Positions 32,818-42,900 of a stretch of 64,000 nucleotides of DNA are shown here, piece by piece. The DNA is taken from assembly GCF_018304945.1 (NCBI RefSeq), contig NZ_JAGQEE010000001.1, positions 744,001 to 808,000 on the forward strand, in the 5' to 3' direction. The stretch's first letter is position 1; each line of letters begins with the position of its first letter. The stretch is from Collimonas humicola. GTDB taxonomy: Bacteria; Pseudomonadota; Gammaproteobacteria; Burkholderiales; Burkholderiaceae_D. Under the pieces are notes generated by a model. The model had not been told where the DNA came from, did no database searches, and saw only the letters and a list, made by a program, of their open reading frames with translations. The position numbers and the translations under genes were made by a program.

Positions 32818-35145
32818 ATGAAACATCGTTTCCTGATCGAATGCGCGCTGATCGCATTGCTGCTGCCGCCTCTCATGGCGTGGCTCGGCCAGCAGCCTGG
32901 CCTGGCGCAAGCCGATCTGGCGATCTACGACAAGCTGATCAGCCTTGACGTGCACGAACCATCGCCCGATATCCTGCTGATCGGCATCGATGAGCGCAGC
33001 TTGAACGAACTGGGGCCTTGGCCGTGGCCGCGCAGCGTGCATGCGCAACTGCTGGAGCGCCTGTCCGCGTACGCGCCGCGCGCCGTCCTGCTCGACCTGT
33101 TTCTCGACAAGCCGGGCCCCCAGCCCGAGGCGGACCAGGAGCTGGCGGCGGCGATGCTGAAGCTCCCGGTATTCCTGCCGCTGCGCTATGCCGAAACCGG
33201 CAGCAGCCAGCCGGGCGCTGCCAGCTTTATCCCGCCGCTGGCCCAGTTTGCCCGCAACGCCAAAGGCCTCGGCCATGCCAAGCTGACTCCCGACGCCGAC
33301 GGCATCGCGCGCCGGCTGTTCCGCCGCGAAGGCGGCGCCGGCGACCTGCAGCCATATGTCGGCGAACTGATCGCTTCGCCTCAACTTGTTTCTGCGCACG
33401 CCATGCTCGAAGCGTCGGCTGCCGCCGGCTGGCAGCGGCGTGAACCGTTCGGCTTCGCGCTTGCCGGCGCCTCCAGGACTTACCGCACCGTGCCCTATGT
33501 CAGTGTCTTGCGCGGCGAAGTCCCGGCGGGATTCCTGCAAGGGAAAACATTGCTGATCGGGGCAGTCAGCGGCTCCGGCTTGGGCGACGACGTGCCGGTC
33601 GCCGGCGTAGGCCCGCAGATACGCATGCCGGGCCTGGAGCTGCATGCGAACGCCATCGACGTGCTGCAGCAAGACCGCGCCATCACTTTCGCGGAGGGCC
33701 GCCTGCTGTTCGCATGGACGGCGTTTCCGATCTGGCTGGTGCTCCTGCTGTTCCTGCATACGGCGCGCAACGCCTTGTCCTTTGCCTGCGGCGCCGCGTT
33801 GGGATGGCTCGCTTTGTGCGTGGTCAGCCTGCTCTGGCGGCATTGCTGGCTCCCTCCGGCTGCGCCTATCCTGGGCGTGGCGCTAGCCTATTTCCTCTGG
33901 AGCTGGCGCCAGCTCAATTCCCTGCTGCTGTTTTTCGGAGACCGGGTCAGCACTCTCAACGCCATTCCTGCCGGCGCATTCGAACCTGCGCCCGGGCCGG
34001 TGCCAGCAGCGCTGCATACCGTCGAAAACCAGACGCTGGCATTGGACCGCGCGATAGACCGCCTGTCTCAAATGCAAGCCTTGCTCAGCGAAGGCTTGTG
34101 GCAGATGCCGGTGGCCGTGCTGATCTGCCAGGACGACGGCAGCATCAGCCAGAGCAACGCCGCGGCGCAATTGCTGCTGGCGCCGGCGCAGCCGCCCTCC
34201 GACGTGGCGCATGATCCGCTGCGCGGACATAGCCTGCCATCATTGCTGCACCAGATCGCCGGCAGCCATCCGCAGCAGGCAGTCCACTGGTCGCAAGCCT
34301 TCAGCGGCGAATACACGACAGCGCAGGGCAAGGTGTTCAGGCTGCGCAGCGCCCGGCTTGAGGGCGGCGCCGGCGCCCCGCGCGCCTGGCTGGCCGTGCT
34401 CCAGGATCTCACGATCGAACGCCTGACCCAACGCAAGCGCGAGCAGTGGCTCAGCTTTGTCTCGCACGACCTGCGCAGCCCGCAGGTGTCGATCCTGAGC
34501 CTGCTGAATCTGTACGAGCAGCCCGGTTCCGGCATCGGCGTGGCGCGCCTGGTCCACGATATCCGGCGCGAAGCGCAACGCACGCTGGGACTGGCAGAAG
34601 GCTTCATGGACCTGGCTGAGGCCGAATCTGGCGATTACCGCTTCACGGAGACCGAGGCCGGCGCCATCATGCTCGATGCCATCGACCAGGCTTGGCCGTA
34701 CGCGAAAGTACGGGGAATCTCGCTGGTGCCTACGCTAGGCGACGATGATTGTCCGATCCGGGTGGATCCGGTCATGCTGACGCGCGCCCTGCTCAACCTG
34801 CTCAACAATGCCATACGCCATAGTCCGGTGGGAGGTACAGTCAGCCTTTGCCTGAATATAGCTGCCGATAACGCCGAAGTGGTGCTGGCGGTCAGCGACG
34901 AAGGTGAGGGAATCAGCGCATCAAGGCTGGCGCAGCTGATGTCAAGCTCCAACCCGTCGCGCGAGGCAGCGCGCGAAGATACGCAACTGCCGGCGCGCAG
35001 CCGCGGCCTCGGACTCTCGGTGGTGCATGCAGTGGTCAAACGGCACCAGGGCTGGTTCGACGCCCATAGCGCGCCAGGCGCAGGCGCAACCTTCCTGATT
35101 GGCTTGCCGTTGTACGACTACAGCAGCCAAAAGCAGACAGATTGA
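32818..35145 (+). CDS. CHASE2-domain sensor histidine kinase
   Basis: 775-aa membrane kinase. An N-terminal membrane helix precedes an extracytoplasmic CHASE2 domain (about 25-290: ISLDVHEPSPDILLIGIDER, GPWPWPRSVHAQLLERL). Three closely spaced membrane helices follow (about 295-365), then a PAS-like segment (about 440-525), HisKA with H550 in SFVSHDLRSPQ, and a HATPase_c domain with N box NLLNNAIRHS, G1 VSDEGEGI and G2 RGLGLSVV. The start at 32818 is chosen for its membrane-helix position and the preceding GAGG. It forms a three-gene set with the LysM-FecR protein and the OmpR-type regulator. The ligand is unknown. Confidence 0.93.
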   Translation: MKHRFLIECALIALLLPPLMAWLGQQPGLAQADLAIYDKLISLDVHEPSPDILLIGIDERSLNELGPWPWPRSVHAQLLERLSAYAPRAVLLDLFLDKPGPQPEADQELAAAMLKLPVFLPLRYAETGSSQPGAASFIPPLAQFARNAKGLGHAKLTPDADGIARRLFRREGGAGDLQPYVGELIASPQLVSAHAMLEASAAAGWQRREPFGFALAGASRTYRTVPYVSVLRGEVPAGFLQGKTLLIGAVSGSGLGDDVPVAGVGPQIRMPGLELHANAIDVLQQDRAITFAEGRLLFAWTAFPIWLVLLLFLHTARNALSFACGAALGWLALCVVSLLWRHCWLPPAAPILGVALAYFLWSWRQLNSLLLFFGDRVSTLNAIPAGAFEPAPGPVPAALHTVENQTLALDRAIDRLSQMQALLSEGLWQMPVAVLICQDDGSISQSNAAAQLLLAPAQPPSDVAHDPLRGHSLPSLLHQIAGSHPQQAVHWSQAFSGEYTTAQGKVFRLRSARLEGGAGAPRAWLAVLQDLTIERLTQRKREQWLSFVSHDLRSPQVSILSLLNLYEQPGSGIGVARLVHDIRREAQRTLGLAEGFMDLAEAESGDYRFTETEAGAIMLDAIDQAWPYAKVRGISLVPTLGDDDCPIRVDPVMLTRALLNLLNNAIRHSPVGGTVSLCLNIAADNAEVVLAVSDEGEGISASRLAQLMSSSNPSREAAREDTQLPARSRGLGLSVVHAVVKRHQGWFDAHSAPGAGATFLIGLPLYDYSSQKQTD

Positions 35146-35159
35146 ACATAGCTTGGAAT

Positions 35160-35185
35160 ATAAGCCTTTGACAACAAAGGCTTAT
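35160..35185. terminator. Stem-loop between convergent genes
   Basis: A perfect 11-bp stem ATAAGCCTTTG / CAAAGGCTTAT with loop ACAA lies between the kinase gene and the convergent oxidoreductase gene. There is no clear U tract on either strand, so its strength as a terminator is uncertain. Confidence 0.55.
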
Positions 35186-35236
35186 AGAGCGGATATAGCG
35201 CGGAATCAGGCTTGCCGCAAAATCAACAGCAACAGC

Positions 35237-36619
35237 TCAAGGCTGCAGCGGCTTCAGGTCTCCCAGCAGCGTCGGCACCAGCTCGGAAACGGTCGGGTGA
35301 ATATGCATCGCGCGCTGGATGGCGGTGTAAGGCGCACCAGCGTACATGACGTCAAGAATCGCATGGATCACTTCATCGCCTTCGATGCCGAGCAGCATGG
35401 CGCCAAGGATCTTCTTCGATTCCGCATCCACCAGCACGCTCATGTATCCCTGGGTTTCACTGCGTTCGCGGGCGCGCCCTACCCTTGCCATCTGCATCGT
35501 GCCGACCAGTGCAGCGCGGCCGCTGGCGCGCACTTCGCGCTCGCTCATGCCGATCCTGGCAAGCGGCGGATCGATGAACAGCGCATACGCCGGGATGCGG
35601 TCGGCGACGCTGCGGGGGGCATGGTCGAGCAGATTGGCCGCCACGATTTCATAGTCGTTGTAGGAAGTATGGGTAAATGCGCCGCGGCCATTGACGTCGC
35701 CCAGCGCCCAGACGCCGGCTGCGCTGGTGCGCAGTTGATCGTCCACCACGATGTAGCCGCGCGCGTCGGTCTTGATGCCGGCCTGGTCGAGGCCGAGGTC
35801 GCCGGTGTTCGGGACCCGCCCCACCGCCAGCAGCAGATGTGAGCCGGAGATCTGGTACGACTCCGCGTTATCGCTGACGGCGAGCAGCACCGCATCGCCG
35901 CGCTTCTCCACCCGCTGGATGGCGGCGGCGAGCCTGATGTGAATGCCTTCCGCTTCCAGGATTTCCCTGACCGTTGCCGACACTTGCTCGTCTTCCCGTC
36001 CGATCAGGCGCGGGCCGCCTTCTATCACTGTGACCTCGCTGCCGAAGCGGCGATACATCTGCGCGAATTCCAGGCCGATGTAGCTGCCGCCGACTATCAC
36101 CAGGTGCCGCGGCAGGAAATCGACCTCCATCATGCTGGAATTGGTGAGGAAATCGACATCCTTCAGCCCAGGCAGGTCGGGCACCGTGGCGCGGCCGCCG
36201 ACATTGATGAAAATCTCGTCGGCTTCCAGCAGTTCGCCATTGACCCTGACGCTGCGCGGACTCTCAAAGCGCGCGTGCCCTTCGATCACCGTGAGGTTGG
36301 GCGTGCTCCTGAGCCAGCTGGCGACGCCCTGGTTGGACTGGCTGACAACCTGATCCTTGCGCGCCTTGACCTTTCTCATGTCGACCCCCACCGGGCTGTC
36401 GATCATGACGCCGAATTCGGCGGCGCGGCGCGCCATGTGCGCCACGCGCGCGCTGGCGATGAGGGTCTTGGTTGGTATGCAACCGGTATTGACGCAGGTG
36501 CCGCCGAAATTCTTGCGCTCGATGATGGCGGTCTTGCGGCCGGCGCTTGCCAGCCGCACTGCCAGGGAGGGACCGGACTGTCCGGTGCCGATGATGATTG
36601 CATCGTATCGCTGGTTCAT
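35237..36619 (-). CDS. FAD-dependent class I pyridine nucleotide-disulfide oxidoreductase
   Basis: 460-aa flavoenzyme. FAD-binding GxGxSG (IIIGTGQSGPSLAVRLASAG) is followed by the redox pair C42/C47 in GGTCVNTGCIPTK. The NAD(P)-binding motif is VIVGGSYIGLEFAQMY, and the C-terminal dimer domain has HPTVSE with the catalytic His-Glu. This places it in the mercuric reductase / dihydrolipoamide dehydrogenase group. No vicinal cysteines occur at the C terminus and no HMA domain at the N terminus, so it is not a full MerA. GGAGAAAACC before ATG 36619 fixes the start. It has no operon partner, and the substrate is unknown. Confidence 0.93.
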   Translation of the reverse strand: MNQRYDAIIIGTGQSGPSLAVRLASAGRKTAIIERKNFGGTCVNTGCIPTKTLIASARVAHMARRAAEFGVMIDSPVGVDMRKVKARKDQVVSQSNQGVASWLRSTPNLTVIEGHARFESPRSVRVNGELLEADEIFINVGGRATVPDLPGLKDVDFLTNSSMMEVDFLPRHLVIVGGSYIGLEFAQMYRRFGSEVTVIEGGPRLIGREDEQVSATVREILEAEGIHIRLAAAIQRVEKRGDAVLLAVSDNAESYQISGSHLLLAVGRVPNTGDLGLDQAGIKTDARGYIVVDDQLRTSAAGVWALGDVNGRGAFTHTSYNDYEIVAANLLDHAPRSVADRIPAYALFIDPPLARIGMSEREVRASGRAALVGTMQMARVGRARERSETQGYMSVLVDAESKKILGAMLLGIEGDEVIHAILDVMYAGAPYTAIQRAMHIHPTVSELVPTLLGDLKPLQP

Positions 36620-36949
36620 GGTTTTCTCCGTGCATGGTTTGATACAGCTTGAGATTGCGGCATGCTTGCTTGCCACATTCTCCATCATCTTCTGCCCAGG
36701 CGCGTCCGGACCCAAAATCGGCTGCCGCGCCGGGTCCAGAAAACGATCGTCCTGCCGGCCATTGGCAGTCATTTGGAAGTGCGAAGAGCGCCCGCTCCCG
36801 CACTTTATCGGTGCGCTGCGGGAAACACAAAATCTGGTTTTAAATCTTGTAAAAGCATGGCGTGCTGCCTATATTTCTATACGGCAAATATCTACTGCGC
36901 CGTGATCAGAATTCGGTAGTGCTCAAGCATAACTGAATGGGGGGAAGCT
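36620..36949. other. Noncoding region upstream of the Tc toxin
   Basis: 330 bp between divergent genes. The last ~80 bp become AT-rich and should carry the toxin promoter; the ribosome site is GGGGGGAAGCT before ATG 36950. No gene or clear operator was recognised. Confidence 0.4.
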
Positions 36950-39900
36950 ATGGCTGCCGACACTGCCGCATCTGACGGGGAAGCTGACTCCGACCCGCCG
37001 CAGCCTGGCATAACGCCGCCCCAATTGAGCATCCCTAAAGGCGGCGGCGCCATCCGCGGCATCGACGAAAAATTCAACGCCAATCCCGTCACCGGCACAG
37101 GTTCATTGACCTTGCCTCTTCCGCTGAGCCCGGGACGTTCCGGCTTCGGCCCGCAACTCTCCTTGAGCTACGACTCCGGCAGCGGCAACGGTTGCTTCGG
37201 CATGGGCTGGAATGCATCCTTGCCGATGATCAGCAGGCGCACGGACAAGGGCATCCCCCGCTATTACGACAGTCACGACGAGCACGCCGCCGACGCCGGC
37301 ACAGAGTGCGGACAGAGCCGGCAGCCGGACATCTTCGTCCTCTCGGGCGCGGAAGACCTGGTGCCGGTCCTGCAATGCGACGGCAACGGGCGATGGCAGC
37401 CCGACGAGCTGGAGCGCGACGGTTATTGCATCCAGCGTTATCGTCCGCGCATCGAAGGCTTGTTTGCACAGATAGAACGCTGGACCCGCATCGCAGATGG
37501 CGACATACATTGGCGCTCGATTTCCAAAGACAACACGCTGACGCTGTATGGCATCGATCCAGCTTCTCGCATTGCCGATCCGGCCAATCCCGCACGCATC
37601 TTCAGCTGGCTTATCTGCCGCAGCTTTGACAACAAAGGTAACGCTATCATCTACGACTACGCGGCCGTCGATGAAGACCTCGCGGTCGCCGGCAGCAATG
37701 AGCGCAACCGGCAGCGTTCGGCCAATCGCAATATCAAACGGATCCGCTACGGCAACCGCGTGCCGCTGCTGGAGCACAGCGATCTTCATCCAGCCGGCTG
37801 GATGTTCGAACTGGTATTCGACTATGGCGAAGGCCATTACCGGGAACAGCCGCCGGATCGGGATGGCCGCATTTTTGCGCAAGCAGGCGACAGCGCGAGC
37901 GATTCGGCAGCGATCCGCAAAGACCCGTTTTCAAGCTATCGGGCCGGTTTTGAAGTGCGTCAATACCACTTGTGCCGCCGCGTCCTGATGTTTCATCACT
38001 TCCCGCAGGAATTGGGAGTCGCCTCATGCCTGGTGCGCTCCATGGGCTTCGAATACCACGAAAAAGCCATCGGCTCCTTCATCACCAAGATTCAGCTATG
38101 CGGACACAAGCTGGAACAGCAGTCTAGAGAGCCGGCACAGCAACAACGCTATCTGACCCGCAGCCTGCCGCCTCTGACCCTAGCCTATACCGCGAGCCCG
38201 CTGGAAGATCCTGAATTCGAAGGATTCCGGTTGCAGGAAGTAAGCCCTGACAACCTGCTTGGCCTGGCCGGCGGCATCGACGGCAGCGCCAACCGCTGGC
38301 TGGATCTGGATGCCGAAGGCATCCCCGGCGTGCTCAGCGCACAGGAAGCTGCATGGTTCTATAAACCGAACCTGGGCGACGGTCGTTTCGGCCTTACCCA
38401 GGTAGTGCCTGCACGCCCGGCGCTGGCCACCTTGGACGCCGCCGGCGCCAGCAATACCAGCCAGATGCTGATGGACGTCACTGGCGAAGGCACGCTCGAC
38501 CTGGTAGCACTGGCGCCGCCGGATCTGGGGCTGGCGGGTTTTCATGGACGGACGATGGATGCAGGCTGGGAAGGATTCCGTCCGTTCCGGGCATTTCCGG
38601 TCAGGGACTGGCAAGATCCCAACCTGCGCTTTGTCGACCTCACCGGCGATGGCGTCGCGGATGTCCTGGTCACGGAAGACAATGCATTTACCTGGCATCC
38701 GTCCCTGCAAAGGTCTGGCTTCGGACCTGGCCTGCGCATAGCGGCGCCGCTTGATGAAGAAGCCGGGCCACGGATAGTCTTTGCCGACCTCGAACAATCC
38801 ATCTACCTGGCCGACATGTCCGGCGACGGCCTGTCCGACATCGTCCGCATCCGCAACGGCGATATCTGCTATTGGCCCAATCTTGGCTACGGCCGTTTCG
38901 GCGCCAAGATCACGATGGACAACGCGCCGCATTTCGATACGCCTGATTTATTCGATCAAAACCGCATCCGCCTGGCCGACACCGATGGCGGCGGCACCGC
39001 CGACATTCTCTACCTGGCTAAAGACGGCGTCAGAGTCTTCCTCAACCAGGCCGGCAACAGTTGGAGCGATGCACGCCTGCTGCGCGGCTTTCCTGCGGTC
39101 GATAATGTTGCATCCATCACCGTCACCGACTTCCTTGGACGAGGCACGGCATGCCTGCTATGGTCTTCTCCGTTGCTGCACGATGCGGGGCGACAGTTGC
39201 GCTATGTCGACCTGATGTGCGGCCAAAAGCCGCATCTCCTGGTGCGGGCCAATAACAATCTTGGCGCGGAAACGCGCCTGGAATACGCTTCGTCGACCGA
39301 ATTCTACCTGGCCGACAAGAGCGCCGGCACACCGTGGATTACCCGCCTGCCGTTTCCTGTGCATGTGGTAAAGCGGGTTGAAACCTACGACTACGTCAGC
39401 CGCAACCGCTTTGTATCGCGCTATTCCTATCATCACGGCTTTTACGATGGCGTGGAACGAGAGTTTCGCGGCTTCGCCAGGGTCGACCAGTGCGACACCG
39501 AGGAGTTTGCCACGTTGACCGAGAGCGACCAGTTTCCCGCCGCAGCCAACCTCGACGCGGCCTCCAATGTGCCGCCGATACTCACCAAAACCTGGTTTCA
39601 AACAGGCGCTTTTTTGCACGGCAAGCATATATCGCAGCAACTGGCGCACGAGTATTATCGGGAAGGTGACGGGATGCATGGCGAAGCACGGTTAAGCGAA
39701 CAGCAGGCGCAAGCAATGCAACTGTCCGATACCGTGCTGCCGCAGCACCTGACGACGGAAGAAGCGCGCGAAGCATGCCGATCATTGAAGGGGGCGATGC
39801 TAAGGCAAGAAGTCTACGCGCTGGACGGAAGCGCCGCCGCAAGCCGCCCCTATGCAGTAACCGACAATAATTACACCATCCGCCTGGTGCAGCCCAGGCA

Positions 39901-42900
39901 ACGCAACCGCCATGCCGTGTTCTTTACGCACGCCCGCGAATCATTCAACTTCAACTATGACCGCAAGCTGTACCGGATTGACGATCAAACCGATAACAAT
40001 CTGCATGCGGACCCTCGCATTGCGCATGGCGTCACGCTTGCAGTCGACAATTACGGCAATGTGCTGAGATCGGTGGCCATTGCCTATGGCCGCCGATTCC
40101 CTGACCTGTCACCGCAATTGACACAGGCGGATCGCGACAAGCAAGCGCGGATACTCCTGACATTCACGGAAAACAGCTACACCAATGCAGTGCATGAAGC
40201 CGATGCCTATCGTGCCCCCCTGCCTTGCAAAGCGCAGCTGTTCGAACTGATCAATGTCAAGCCTGAACGCTGTCTTGCGGATATCACCAATTTTTTCAGT
40301 TTCGATGAAATCGCCAGGCAAGTCGCACGCGCCGGCGATGGCGAACACGATCTGCCGTTTGAAGACTGGCAAGCGCTGGGAGCCAAGGATGATGCGCCAT
40401 ATCGCCGCCTGCTCAAGCAAAGCCGCAATGTGTATCGCAGCAATCGGCTGGACCGCTTGCTGCCGGTCGGCACGCTGGAGTCGCTGGCGCTGCCTGGGGA
40501 AAGCTATACATTGGCGTTCACGCCAGGTTTGCTGGCAACGACTTTCACACGTCCTGTCAGAACAGATCCCACGACGGCTCAGATCGTCGGAGAACAGCCA
40601 ACTTCGCTGCTGCCCGAGCCGGCCGCCGTGCTTGGCAGCAAAGCGCCGGACGGCGGTGCGTATGTGGATGCAGAAAAAAACGGTTGCTGGTGGATCCCGG
40701 GCGGCAAGATTTTCTTCCACCCTGATCCTGATGCCACCGCGGCCGCGGAGTTGATACAAGCCAGGCAACATTTCTTTTTGCCGCGCCGCTTTGAAAATCC
40801 TTTCGGACATAGCAGCCTTGCCGATTTCGATTCACACGACTTGCTTGCGACCCGTACCGTCGATGCCCTCGGCAATATCGCGTCGGCAAAAAACGACTAT
40901 CGCGTGTTGCGGCCACAGGTCATAACCGACGCTAACGGCAATCGCTCGGAAGTTGCGTTCGACGCGCTAGGTGCGGTAACGGGGGCGGCGGTCATGGGTA
41001 AGATTTCCGAGAATATAGGAGATAGCCTGGCTGGCTTCCAAGCTGATCTCACCACAGCCGAATGCGAGCGCTTTTATGCCGACCCTAAGGGCACATTCGC
41101 CACCGAGATTCTTGCCGAAGCCAGCGCCCGCACAATCTACGATCCGGAGCGTTTCTGCCGGACCCAGCAACCGGCCTACTCCGCGACCCTGAGCCGAGCG
41201 ACCCACGCAAGCGATCTGGCAGCCGGGCAACAGAGCCAAATGCAGGTTGGCTTCAGCTATGCAGACGGATTTGGGCGCGAGATCCAGAAAAAGATAGAGG
41301 CGGAAGACGGGCCGGTGATCGCAGGCGGAGCCGACGTCGGTTCACGTTGGATAACTGACGGCTGGACTATCTTTAACAACAAAGGCAAGCCAGTTCGTCA
41401 ATATGAATCCTTCTTTGATGATACCCATGGTTTTAAATTTGGCAAATTGGCTGGCGTGAGTTCCGTCCTGTTCTACGATCCGATGCAACGGGTGGTGGCG
41501 ACCTTGCATCCGAATCACAGCTTTGAAAAAAATAAATTCGATCCCTGGCGGCAGGAAAGCTGGGACGTCAACGACACCGTTCTGATAAGCCATCCTGAAG
41601 ATGATCCTGATATCGGTGCATTTTTCAAGCGCTTGCCGGAGTTCGACTATTTACCGAGCTGGTACGACTATCGGATCCTCGGCGCATTCGGTCATGAAGA
41701 GCAAAACGCTGCGCGTAAAGCTGCCATGCACGCCGCTACACCTGGGGTTTCTCACGCGGATGCCCTGGGACGCATGATGCTTAATATTGCGCACAACCGC
41801 TCACCCGCCCCATTTACCTCATTACTATCCACTGCCGTCAAAGAAAAGTCAGCGGAGGAGGATGCAGCCATCGAGGCATTCTTCGCCAGCCGCACCCATT
41901 TCGATATCCAGGGCAATCAGCGCGAAGTCACCGACGCCAATGGCCGCATCGTCGTACGCTACGACTACGACCTGTGCGGCAATCACCTTCATCAGGCCAG
42001 CATGGATGCGGGTGAACGTTGGCTATTGAACGATGTAACGAACAAAGCCATACGCGCCTGGGACAGCCGTGCCCATCAATTCCGCACTGCCTATGATGCG
42101 TTGCGACGGCCGACCGATTCGTTCCTGCGCGAGGGCGCGGGCGAAGAGTTGCTGATCGAACGCACCGAGTACGGCGAAAGCTGGGACAATCCGCTCAAGC
42201 ACAACTTGCGCGGCAGATCGGTACAAGTGTTCGACCAGGCAGGCGTCGTTACCAGCGACGATTACGATTTCAAGGGTAATTTGCTGAACAACCGGCGTCG
42301 GCTCGCCTGCGAATACAGGAACGCACTGGACTGGAATCGCGCCGTCGCCCTGGAAAAGGCGGCTTACACCAGCCATACACGTTACGATGCGTACAACCGC
42401 CCGATCTTGCTCATCAGTCCGGACGGCAGCATAGTCAGCGCCGCATACAATAAAAACAGCCTGGTCGAAAGAGTCGAAGCGCGTTTGCGTGGATCGGCCG
42501 AGGCGACAATTTTTGTCAAGCACATCGCGTATAACGCAAAAGGCCAGCGTACTGTCATTGAATACGGCAATGGCACCAGTACTTCCTATGACTACGACAC
42601 ACTGAGCTTCCGCCTTACCCGGCTGCAAACACGGCGCGACGCTGCTCTCCCTGGCGATGCATGCCAACTTCAAAAATTGCACTACACATTCGATCCGGCA
42701 GGAAATATCACACACATTCGCGACGATGCGCAACAGCTCGCCTATTTCCGTAATCACGTCGCCAGGCCCAGCAATGATTACACCTACGATGCCATCTACC
42801 GCCTGATCGAAGGCAGCGGTCGCGAGCATCTGGGGCAAACTGGCGAGGGTTTTCTTCATTCCCATGACGACGGGCTGCGCTCTGGCTTGCCACAGCCTGG

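Noticed and set aside
31281..32876. 531-codon minus-strand frame over the LysM-FecR gene
   Set aside because: Shadow frame in GC-rich DNA; the plus strand has clear LysM and FecR domains and an operon structure.
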